From assembly GCA_016872595.1 (NCBI GenBank), contig VGZJ01000006.1:1-52102 (forward strand): a DNA stretch of 52,102 nucleotides, read 5' to 3'. Shown here one piece after another: positions 13,195-20,551 of the stretch. The translations under genes and the position numbers were made by a program. This DNA comes from Planctomycetota bacterium. GTDB lineage: Bacteria > Planctomycetota > Planctomycetia > Gemmatales > Gemmataceae. Under the pieces are notes generated by a model that worked only from the letters and a program-made list of their open reading frames with translations, made no database searches and was not told the DNA's origin. Numbering within the stretch: the first letter of the stretch is position 1; every line of letters starts with the position of its first letter.

Positions 13195-13336
13195 GCAGAG
13201 GGCAAAAGGGCAGAGAAAGAGTTTTGACAGGATGAACAGGATGAAGACCGGATGAAGAGTGGAGTCGGGCCTTTCGTCCGATCTTTGTTCATCTCGTTCA
13301 TCCTGTCCAAACTCTTGCTCTGCCCTCTGCCCTCTG
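13195..13336. repeat. Inverted repeat element B1
   Basis: Left arm 13195-13245 and right arm 13288-13336 are imperfect inverted copies built from words such as gcagagggc, aagagttt and gacaggatgaac. The same words form element B2 at 18322-18443. Beyond the right arm the word ccctctg is repeated further. The element fills the gap between glgC and the VWA gene. Confidence 0.8.
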
Positions 13337-13368
13337 CCCTCTGCCTTCTGTCCTCTCGCCGCGGTATC

Positions 13369-15813
13369 ATGGACCGCATGAAGGACTACTTCTTCTCGTC
13401 GCGGCCGGGGTTCCCGTGGTCGCTCGACGCGGTGGGGCTGCCGGCGTTGGCGGTGGTCGCGGCGCTGCTCGTCGCGTTCACCATTTGGACGTACCTCGGC
13501 CACCCACAGGCCACCCGCAGGCGCGTGTTCGTCGTCATGGTGCTGCGCCTCGCGGCGCTCGTCGTCGCGCTCATTACCGCGGTTCGGCCCAGCGTCGGGG
13601 TAAACGAGAACCCGAAGCAGCCGTCGGTCGTGCTGATCGGCGTGGACGCGTCCGAGAGCATGACGGTGAAGGACGAGGCCGGGGGCCTGTCCCGCATCGA
13701 CGCGGTCCACAAGGCGCTCGCCAAGTGTAAGCCGGTCCTCGACGAACTGGCTGCGGACGGCGTCACGGTCGTCGTGTACAAGTTCGGCGCGCCGGACTTC
13801 AACGAGGCCATCGGCCGCTACGACCCGAGCGCCGCGGCCGACGTGAAGCGCTCCGATTACGGCGTCTACTTCAACCGCACCTACGAGCGCTGGCAGGGCG
13901 AGTCCCGGCTCCGCGCGCACCTCGTCATCGGCGACGGGGCCGAGAACGGCGAAGGGGTGTCGGCCCTCACCGAAGTGGTGCGGTTCGGGCGGCGCGGCAC
14001 CCCGGTCCACACGTTCCTCGTGGGCGACGACCGCTCCGGCTCGGACACGAAGGACATATCCGTCGCGGCCGTTGAGTGCAACCCGTCGCCGGCGTTCATC
14101 AAGAACAAGGTGCTCGTGACCGCGCGCGTCCACGCCTACAACTTCGAGGGCGCGCGCGTCACCGCGCGCGTCACCGTCAGCGACAGCGACAAGCCGCGCG
14201 TCACCGAAGACTTCACGCTCGACCGCCAGAAGAACAACGAACTGAAGATGACCGTGAGCACCCCGGAGAAGCCCGGCGAGTACAAGGTGCGCGTCGAAGT
14301 CGGGATCGAGAAGAACGGTAAAATCGAGCCGCTGCCGGGCGAACTGTCGCCGCTCAACAACTCGTCCGAAACGTACCTCACCGTACTCAAGGAGGGCGTG
14401 CGCGTCCTCGTGATCGACCAACTGCGCTGGGAGAACACGCTGCTTCTCGACGCGCTCCGCTCGGAGAAGCGGTTCGACGTGGTGCGCGTCGTGCGCCAGC
14501 TCGACAACACCCCGACCGCGGAGGAGCGCGAGGCCCTGAAGCTCGACGATCAGGCGTACGACGTGGTCATCATCGGGAACGTGAACGCGGACCACCTCGA
14601 CCGCGCCGCGCCGGGGTTCCTGACGAAGCTCACCGATCTGGCGAAGACGAAGGGCGTGGGCGTGATGTTCCTCGGCGGCGAGTACGGGCTACAGGGCTAC
14701 TCGGAGGAACTGCTCCCCGTCGGCGGCGGGCCGGTCATCGACAAGCTCGACACCAAGGGCAACCCGGAGCTGACGTACCCCGCGGTGCCCACGACCCTCG
14801 GCCTCGAAAAGATGTTCCGCGTGGCCGGGAAGCCGGGCGAGGTGCCGAAGCCGGGCGCGTCCGAAGAGCTGTGGGACCGGATAAACAACTCGCGGGGCCG
14901 CATCCGGCTGAACGGGTACAACCGGCTCACACTGCCGAAGGGCGGGCGGCTCGGCGTGTACGCGTGGACGAGCGCCTCGACCGACCCGCAGCTGACCGCG
15001 GCCGGCGGCGACTCGAAGGGCGACCCGCTGCTGGTCGGCTCGCAGCGCGCCGACGGCAACAAGGGCCGGTGGCTCGCGTTCGCCGCGTTCGACACGTACC
15101 TCTGGCGCGGCCTCGGCCAGCCCAAGACCGAAGACGGCGTGCTGATGCACGAGCGGTTCTGGCGGCAGTGCGTGCTGTGGCTCGCGCACCAAGACGAGGA
15201 CGAGGGCCAAGTGTACGCGCGGCCCAAGTACCGGCAGCTCAAGGTGACGCAAGAACAAACCGTGCGCGTCGGGATCAAGACCCCGGACGGCACCGACGAC
15301 CCGACCGCGCCGATCGTGGTGCGCGTCGGCGCGCTCCCGCCGGGGCGACTCGAACCGACGCCCGACGACCTCGCGAAGGCCGCGCCGCAGATCGTGCTGA
15401 CCGACAAAGAGGGCCGCAAGGTGCTGTTCCGCCCGCCGGCCGCGGGCGAGTACTTCGTGACCGTGACCGGCCCGGTGAAGCGCGCGGACGGGCGCACCGA
15501 AGAGGGCCGGGCCACCGCGAAGTTCGTCGCCGTGCCGGACGTGTCCGACGAGATGCTACAGGTGAACGCGAACCCGGAGTTCATGCAGAAGGTCGCGAGT
15601 TCGACCAACGGCAAGGCGCTACGGCTGGACGACCTGCACGGCTTCCTAACGGAGCTGAAGGCCGAGGCCCCGCCGGACAGCGGCAAGAAGCCGAAGTACT
15701 ACCCGGACTGGAACCGGAACCGCTCGCGCGGGTTCCTGCCGCTGTGGTTCGTGATCTTCACCCTTCTGCTGGGCGCGGAATGGGCGCTGCGCCGCCTGTG
15801 GGGAATGGTGTAG
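13369..15813 (+). CDS. Membrane protein with VWA-like and glutamine amidotransferase-like regions
   Basis: 814 residues from the ATG at 13369, just past the repeat; an open frame extends back to 13252 but only through repeat DNA. TM segments are at about 24-42 and 54-72, with a final one near 790-806. A VWA-type metal site follows the second (GVDASESM, D93-x-S95-x-S97). The middle (about 350-620) has a class I amidotransferase-like fold outline (VRVLVIDQLRWENTLLLDAL, VGVMFLGGEYGLQGY) without an obvious catalytic cysteine. Such proteins are common in planctomycetes, often near MoxR ATPases and DUF58 proteins, but none is adjacent here. The role is unknown. Confidence 0.85.
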   Translation: MDRMKDYFFSSRPGFPWSLDAVGLPALAVVAALLVAFTIWTYLGHPQATRRRVFVVMVLRLAALVVALITAVRPSVGVNENPKQPSVVLIGVDASESMTVKDEAGGLSRIDAVHKALAKCKPVLDELAADGVTVVVYKFGAPDFNEAIGRYDPSAAADVKRSDYGVYFNRTYERWQGESRLRAHLVIGDGAENGEGVSALTEVVRFGRRGTPVHTFLVGDDRSGSDTKDISVAAVECNPSPAFIKNKVLVTARVHAYNFEGARVTARVTVSDSDKPRVTEDFTLDRQKNNELKMTVSTPEKPGEYKVRVEVGIEKNGKIEPLPGELSPLNNSSETYLTVLKEGVRVLVIDQLRWENTLLLDALRSEKRFDVVRVVRQLDNTPTAEEREALKLDDQAYDVVIIGNVNADHLDRAAPGFLTKLTDLAKTKGVGVMFLGGEYGLQGYSEELLPVGGGPVIDKLDTKGNPELTYPAVPTTLGLEKMFRVAGKPGEVPKPGASEELWDRINNSRGRIRLNGYNRLTLPKGGRLGVYAWTSASTDPQLTAAGGDSKGDPLLVGSQRADGNKGRWLAFAAFDTYLWRGLGQPKTEDGVLMHERFWRQCVLWLAHQDEDEGQVYARPKYRQLKVTQEQTVRVGIKTPDGTDDPTAPIVVRVGALPPGRLEPTPDDLAKAAPQIVLTDKEGRKVLFRPPAAGEYFVTVTGPVKRADGRTEEGRATAKFVAVPDVSDEMLQVNANPEFMQKVASSTNGKALRLDDLHGFLTELKAEAPPDSGKKPKYYPDWNRNRSRGFLPLWFVIFTLLLGAEWALRRLWGMV

Positions 15814-15822
15814 GTCCGCGCG

Positions 15823-18060
15823 TCAGTCGCCGAGGTCGCGGAACACGTGGTCGAGGTGCGGTTCGGCGCGGCGGAACGCGCCGAGCAGGGCCGGGTCGAA
15901 GTGGCCGGGCGAGCCGTCCGTGATGGTCAGCACAGCGGTGTGGTGCGACAGGCCGGGCTTGTAGATGCGACGGCTGCGGAGCGCGTCGTACACGTCGGCG
16001 AGCGCGAGCACGCGGGCCACCAGCGGCACGTCTTCGCCCGCGAGCCGGTCCGGGTACCCGGTGCCGTCCCAGCGCTCGTGGTGGCTCCGGGCGAGGTCGG
16101 CGGCCACGTGCAGGAACCCGGTGGCGAACGGGTGCTGCCGCGCGACCTCGCGGAGCGTGTCCGCGCCGATGGTGGTGTGCGCCTGCATGATGAGGCGCTC
16201 GCCGGGGTCGAGCGGGCCGGGCTTGTTCAGGATGTGGTCCGGGAGCGCGGCCTTACCGATGTCGTGCAGCGGGGCCGCGTCCTCGAGCGTGCGGATAAAG
16301 GTGGCGTCGATCACCGGGGCCAGCGCGGGCAGGGCCGCGGCCTCTTCCGCCAGCGCGCGGCAGTACCGCTGGATGCGCAGCAGGTGCCGCCCGGTTTCGG
16401 CCGAGCGGTGCTCCACCACCTTCGCGAGCGCCAGCACGAGCGCGTTGCGGGCGTGAATCAGTTCGCCGTCGCGGGCCTCCAGCGCCATTTCCAGTTCGTT
16501 GTTCACCGCGAGCAGTTCGCGGTTCAACACGTCCGACCGGTCCTGCGCGTCCTTCAGGCGCAGCGCGGTCTTCACCCGCGCGCGGAGCTGCACGACGCTG
16601 AACGGCTTGGTGACGAAGTCGTCGGCCCCGGCGAGCAGGATGCGCGAGAGGTCGTCACCGGTCGCGGCCCCGGAGAACATCAGCACTTTCAGGTTCCGCG
16701 TGGTCGGGTTCTGGCGCAGGCGGCGCAGCACCTCCTCGCCGTTGAAGCCCGGCAGGTCCACGTCGAGCAGCACGAGGTCGTAGGCACTAGCGGCGGCGCG
16801 GGCCACGGCCTCCGGGCCGGAGCCGACCTCGTCGCACAGCACGCCCTCGGCCACGAGCGCGACGCGGCACAGCCGGCGGATGTCGGGCTGGTCGTCCACG
16901 ATGAGGACGCGCGGCGGCACGAGGTGGGTGGTGGTGTGCGGGTCCGCGGGGGCCGCGGCGCGCGCGGCGGGCGCGGGCACTGGGACCGGAACGCGGGCCG
17001 CGACCTGCGGGAGGAACGGGAGCAGCGCGCGGGCCAGCGCGTCCGCGCTCGGGTACCGCTGTTCGGGGTCGGCGGCGAGCGCGCGGCTCAGCACCGCGTC
17101 GAGGCCCGCGGGCACCTCCGCGCGCACGGCCCGGGCGCTGGGTGGCGGGCCGAACGCCCCCATGATGTCGGCGAACGGGGCCTGCCCGGTCAGCGCGTAG
17201 AACAGCGTCGCCCCGAGGCCGAACACGTCGGCCCGCGCGTCCACCGCGTGCGCGTTCCGGGCCTGCTCCGGGGCCATGTACCCGATGGTGCCGAGTTGCG
17301 CCCCGGTGCGCGTCAGCCGCTCTTCGCCGGGGAGCCGCGCGAGGCCGAAGTCGAGCAACTTGGCCCGGCCGTCCGGCGTCACCAGCACGTTGCTCGGTTT
17401 CAGGTCGCGGTGGATCAGGTCGAGCCGGTGGGCCTCGATGAGCGCGTCGGCGATCTGGTGCGCGACGAGGCACGCGGCGGCGACCGAGAGCGGCCCGTCG
17501 GCCGCGGCCCGTTCGAGGTCAGTACCGGGGATCAGTTCCATCACGAAGTACGGCACCGCGGGTTGGTCAGGGCCCCGTGCCGGCTCTTCGCCCGCGTCCA
17601 CCGCGGCCACGATGTTCGGGTGCTTGAGGCGGCCGACGGCGCGCGCCTCGAGGAAGAACCGGGCGAGCGCGCGCGGGTTCAGGTCCGGGGACGGCTGGAG
17701 CGCCTTCACCGCGACCGCGGTGCGCAGCTGCCGGTGCTCGGCCCGGTACACCACGCCCATGCCGCCGCGCCCGATCAGTTCGAGGAGCCGGTAGTTCCCC
17801 AGAACCAGCCCGTGCGTGCGCCCGGTGCGGGCGCGCTCGGCCTGAAACTCGGTCAGCAGTTGGACACCGAGCAGCGCGTCGATCAGGTCCTCGTCGGGGG
17901 TCCGTTCGAGCGCGCGGCGCGCGCCGTCGTCGAGCGCGTCGAAGTCGTCCGCGGGTACGACGCCGGACGCGAGCAACCGGCGCAACAGCAAGGGCGCGGG
18001 TTCGGGTAAAGTGGCGGCGAGGGGGTTCGCGTGTGGCGGACGAAGGGCAGAGGTTCCCAC
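15823..18060 (-). CDS. Ser/Thr protein kinase - receiver - HD-GYP fusion protein
   Basis: 745 residues from a GTG at 18060. A planctomycete-type kinase N-terminal segment (LLTEFQAERARTG) leads into a Hanks-type kinase (about 90-350): glycine loop GRGGMGVVY, Lys119, catalytic HRDLKPSN (Asp219), DFG 237-239, and GYMAPEQ. A Pro/Ala linker precedes a receiver domain (about 383-500) with D389/D390, phosphoacceptor Asp433 and Lys485. A coiled-coil-like stretch then leads to an HD-GYP domain (about 535-745) with H599-D600, HHERWDGTGYP and GYP 668-670. It is expected to be cytoplasmic, linking Ser/Thr phosphorylation and phosphorelay input to cyclic-di-GMP hydrolysis. All catalytic residues seem intact. 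The gene is tail-to-tail with the VWA gene, nine bases apart. Confidence 0.92.
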   Translation of the reverse strand: MGTSALRPPHANPLAATLPEPAPLLLRRLLASGVVPADDFDALDDGARRALERTPDEDLIDALLGVQLLTEFQAERARTGRTHGLVLGNYRLLELIGRGGMGVVYRAEHRQLRTAVAVKALQPSPDLNPRALARFFLEARAVGRLKHPNIVAAVDAGEEPARGPDQPAVPYFVMELIPGTDLERAAADGPLSVAAACLVAHQIADALIEAHRLDLIHRDLKPSNVLVTPDGRAKLLDFGLARLPGEERLTRTGAQLGTIGYMAPEQARNAHAVDARADVFGLGATLFYALTGQAPFADIMGAFGPPPSARAVRAEVPAGLDAVLSRALAADPEQRYPSADALARALLPFLPQVAARVPVPVPAPAARAAAPADPHTTTHLVPPRVLIVDDQPDIRRLCRVALVAEGVLCDEVGSGPEAVARAAASAYDLVLLDVDLPGFNGEEVLRRLRQNPTTRNLKVLMFSGAATGDDLSRILLAGADDFVTKPFSVVQLRARVKTALRLKDAQDRSDVLNRELLAVNNELEMALEARDGELIHARNALVLALAKVVEHRSAETGRHLLRIQRYCRALAEEAAALPALAPVIDATFIRTLEDAAPLHDIGKAALPDHILNKPGPLDPGERLIMQAHTTIGADTLREVARQHPFATGFLHVAADLARSHHERWDGTGYPDRLAGEDVPLVARVLALADVYDALRSRRIYKPGLSHHTAVLTITDGSPGHFDPALLGAFRRAEPHLDHVFRDLGD

Positions 18061-18321
18061 GGCGCACCTGTTCCGTGTTGGCCGGAAGGCGCTCCGTCGC
18101 GCGAACTGTGCGGGGCGCTACCGCGCGCCCGCGAGAGTCACGGCCCCACGAACGGGCCGGCACGATGGGCGTTCATGGCTAGGCTGATTCTAAACCAGAA
18201 AAGCCCGCACAACAGGCGTGTGCGGCAGAAACCCGATAATCTGAACCCCAACAACCGGCAAAGTTTCGCCCAATTGCGCAGTTTTCGCGCCCCACCATAG
18301 GGAAGTTACCAGTGATCAAAA
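18061..18321. other. Upstream region of the kinase gene
   Basis: No gene is supported. The part from 18180 to 18310 is richer in A and T than its surroundings and includes a small hairpin (cccgcaca / tgtgcggg near 18206-18228). It is the likely site of the minus-strand promoter for the kinase gene, though no clear hexamer pair was identified. Confidence 0.35.
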
Positions 18322-18443
18322 GGCAGAAGGCAGAAGAGTATTGACAGGATTAACACGATGAACAGAGAGATGAAGACAGGGCGGGCTTCACTCTTCATCC
18401 AGTTTCATCCCGTTCATCCTGTCAATACTCTTCTGCCTTCTGC
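18322..18443. repeat. Inverted repeat element B2
   Basis: Left arm 18322-18361 and right arm 18405-18443 are nearly perfect inverted copies (ggcagaaggcagaagagtat, then tgacaggat). It shares its wording with element B1 5 kb away. The right arm overlaps the last codons and stop of the LigD-type phosphoesterase gene. Confidence 0.85.
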
Positions 18444-18796
18444 TCACTGAACGCGAGGAGGAGAAAGCCCCACGCGCCGTTGGTGCGGCGCAGTTCGGCG
18501 CGGCCGGCGAGCTTCGTGCCGTGCAGGTCCAATGCGATGTGGTCGGGTTCGCTCGCGAGCCAGTCGCAGGTGCCGGCGTCCCAATGGGCCACGGTCCCCC
18601 GCCCGCCGGACACCGGGCCTTCGTAGTCAAGGTACATCAGGCGGTGGTCGGCGTTCGGTTCGGCGGGCACGACCGCGCCCGCGGCCGGTTCCGCGAGCAG
18701 CCGCCACGCGCGCAGCGTGCCGCCCGCTTCGGCTTCGGCCAAGAAGTCCCAGTGCGGGCGCGGCCAGTCGTGCGCGAGGATGACAAATCGCGGCAT
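18422..18796 (-). CDS. DNA polymerase ligase N-terminal (LigD phosphoesterase-like) domain protein
   Basis: 124 residues from the ATG at 18796. The motif order ILAHDWPRPHWDFLAEAE, LRAWRLL, MYLDYEGPVSGGRGTV and WDAG matches the stand-alone LigD N-terminal 3'-phosphoesterase-like domain found in planctomycetes. In full LigD this domain trims 3' ends during non-homologous end joining. There is no ligase or polymerase domain here, so the activity is inferred. The last ten residues (AFSEQKAEEY) and stop are read from the arm of repeat B2. It is divergent from smpB. Confidence 0.8.
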   Translation of the reverse strand: MPRFVILAHDWPRPHWDFLAEAEAGGTLRAWRLLAEPAAGAVVPAEPNADHRLMYLDYEGPVSGGRGTVAHWDAGTCDWLASEPDHIALDLHGTKLAGRAELRRTNGAWGFLLLAFSEQKAEEY

Positions 18797-18856
18797 GTGT
18801 GCGGGGGCCGCAAATCGGCCTTCGACCAAACCGGGCGCGGCGGTAGAATGCCCATC

Positions 18857-19357
18857 ATGGCGAAGAGCGACAAGAAAGACAAGAAGAGCGGCAACGCGGA
18901 CGGCACCGTAAACATCTGCCGCAACCGCCGCGCGCTCCACGAGTACGACATCCTCGACCGCGTCGAGTGCGGCATCGTATTGGTGGGCACGGAGGTGAAG
19001 AGCCTGCGCGACGGGCACGCGAACCTCGAAGACGCCTACGGGCGCATCGACGAGGGCGAGGCGTGGCTGATCGGCGCGGAGATTCCCGAATACGCCTTCG
19101 GGAACCGGCTGAACCACAAGCCCAAACGCCCGCGGAAGCTGCTGCTGCACAAGCGCGAGATCGCCAAGTTCGCGGGCAAGGCGTCCGAGAAGGGGTTGAC
19201 CCTCGTGCCGCTGCGGATGTACTTCAAAGAGGGCAAGGCGAAGGTGGAACTCGCGGTCGGCAAGGGAAAGCAGGCCCACGACAAGCGCGAGTCGCTGAAG
19301 ACCGCCGACGCCAAGCGCGACATCGCGCGGGCGATGGCCTCGCGCCGCAAGCGGTGA
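18857..19357 (+). CDS. smpB: SsrA-binding protein
   Basis: 166 residues. It binds tmRNA and delivers it to stalled ribosomes. The family signatures are clear: NRRALHEYDILDRVECGIVLVGTEVKSLR, DAYGRIDEGEAWLIGAEIPEY, KRPRKLLLHKREI, and the basic tail KRDIARAMASRRKR. The N-terminus is Lys-rich (AKSDKKDKKSG). An in-frame ATG nine bases earlier (18848) is an alternative start; neither has a strong ribosome-binding site. No tmRNA gene was recognised in this window. Confidence 0.95.
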   Translation: MAKSDKKDKKSGNADGTVNICRNRRALHEYDILDRVECGIVLVGTEVKSLRDGHANLEDAYGRIDEGEAWLIGAEIPEYAFGNRLNHKPKRPRKLLLHKREIAKFAGKASEKGLTLVPLRMYFKEGKAKVELAVGKGKQAHDKRESLKTADAKRDIARAMASRRKR

Positions 19358-19363
19358 AGATCG

Positions 19364-19441
19364 GATTGCAGATTTCTGCCTGACGATTGAAAAGACAGAG
19401 GCGGTGCGCGGCTTTCAATCGTCAATCACAAATCTGCAATC
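19364..19441. repeat. Inverted repeat element C (29-bp arms)
   Basis: Arms 19364-19392 and 19413-19441 share gattgcagatttctg and gacgattgaaa with few mismatches. It fills the gap between smpB and the glycosyltransferase gene and ends 15 bases before that gene's AAGGAGG. Confidence 0.85.
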
Positions 19442-19468
19442 GAAAATCCCCGAACAAGGAGGTTCGCG

Positions 19469-20551
19469 GTGCGGGTGGTCGCGCTGGCGGAATCTGTCTC
19501 GCACGTGTGCGCCCGCTACCGGCTGGGCGCGTTCCGCCCCGCGCTGGCCGCGGTCGGGCACGCGCTCGACGTGCGCACGCTGCCCACAACTCTCCTCGGC
19601 CGGCTCGCCATCGGCCGCGACCTCGGTTCCTACGACGCGGTGATCGTTCAGCGGAAGTTACTGCCGCGGTGGGCGGTCGCGCTGCTGCGCCGCCGCGCGC
19701 GCCGCCTCGTCTTCGACTTCGACGACGCCGTTTGGCTCCGCGACTCGTACTCCGCGAAGGGGTTCGAAGACCCGAAGCGGGCCACACGGTTCCGCGCCAT
19801 CGTGCGCGCGTGCGACCTCGTCATCGCCGGGAACGAGCACCTCGCGACCGAGGCGCGCCGGTTCGCGCCGGCCGACCGCGTGCGCGTGATCCCGACGTGC
19901 GTGGACGTGGGGAAGTATCGTAGTCCTCACGCTCCGCGTGAGGACCGTGGGCGTCTGGCAGGTATCGCTCACATCGGCACTCCGAACCCCAGCGGTCCTC
20001 ACGCGGAGCGTGAGGACTACGATCTGCGCCTCGTCTGGGTCGGCTCGTCCAGCACGCTGAACGGGCTGGAGCGCTTCGCCCCGACGCTGAGCGCCATCGG
20101 CCGCGCCGTTCCCGGTACGCGGCTCAAGCTCATCTGCGACCGCTTCGCGGAGTTCCCGGACTTGCCCGTTGAGCGGTGCGTGTGGGCCGAGGCGACCGAG
20201 GCCGCCGAGATCGGCGCGGCCGACGTGGGCATCGGCTGGGTGCCGGACGACCCGTGGAGCCGCGGCAAGTGCGGGCTGAAGGTGCTGCAATATCAGGCCG
20301 CGGGGCTGCCGGTGATCGCGAACGCCGTGGGCGTGCAAGCGGACTTCGTTCACCCCGGCACGGGGGTCCGCGCGGCCACCACCGAGGAGTGGGTGAGCGC
20401 GGTTCGCGCGCTGACCGATCCCGCGCTGCGCGCGCGCCTCGGCGCGGCCGGGCGCGAGCAGGTCGAAGCGCGGTACAGCGTGGAGGCCGGCGCGCGGTTG
20501 TGGCTGGACGCGCTCGCGCGACTCGCGGGCGCGTCACGAAAGGCGGGCTGA
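19469..20551 (+). CDS. GT4-type glycosyltransferase with an in-frame palindromic insertion
   Basis: 360 residues from a GTG at 19469, with AAGGAGG six bases ahead. The N-terminal half (VFDFDDAVWLRDSYSAKGFE, LVIAGNEHLA, VIPTCVDVGKY) and the C-terminal half (LRLVWVGSSSTLNGLERFAP, KCGLKVLQYQAAGLPVIANA) form a GT-B fold of the GT4 type. It probably transfers a sugar to a surface glycan or lipid. Residues about 150-184 (SPHAPREDRGRL to GPHAERED) are encoded by a 105-bp nested inverted repeat between the two Rossmann-like halves, at the point where other members have only a short linker. The stop overlaps the next gene's ATG (ATGA), so the pair is translationally coupled. Confidence 0.85.
   Translation: MRVVALAESVSHVCARYRLGAFRPALAAVGHALDVRTLPTTLLGRLAIGRDLGSYDAVIVQRKLLPRWAVALLRRRARRLVFDFDDAVWLRDSYSAKGFEDPKRATRFRAIVRACDLVIAGNEHLATEARRFAPADRVRVIPTCVDVGKYRSPHAPREDRGRLAGIAHIGTPNPSGPHAEREDYDLRLVWVGSSSTLNGLERFAPTLSAIGRAVPGTRLKLICDRFAEFPDLPVERCVWAEATEAAEIGAADVGIGWVPDDPWSRGKCGLKVLQYQAAGLPVIANAVGVQADFVHPGTGVRAATTEEWVSAVRALTDPALRARLGAAGREQVEARYSVEAGARLWLDALARLAGASRKAG
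19918..20022. repeat. Inverted repeat element D, inside a coding sequence
   Basis: Arms 19918-19947 and 19993-20022 are perfect 30-bp inverted copies. Each arm is itself a hairpin, gtcctcacgc-tcc-gcgtgaggac. The total length of 105 bp is exactly 35 codons, so it keeps the glycosyltransferase frame open. Confidence 0.95.

Noticed and set aside
13310-13352. CTCTGCC-type tandem repeat, possible minisatellite or CRISPR-like array
   Set aside because: The units are seven bases with no spacers and belong to the right arm region of inverted repeat B1. No CRISPR array or cas gene is present in the window.
13252-13368. A 39-codon upstream extension of the VWA protein
   Set aside because: It is read through repeat element B1 and its peptide is repeat-derived. 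The ATG at 13369 gives the normal family start before the TM segments.
15847-18009. A 720-codon plus-strand open frame
   Set aside because: It is antisense to the kinase-REC-HD-GYP gene, Arg/Val/Gly/His-rich, with no recognisable domain; typical of GC-rich shadows.
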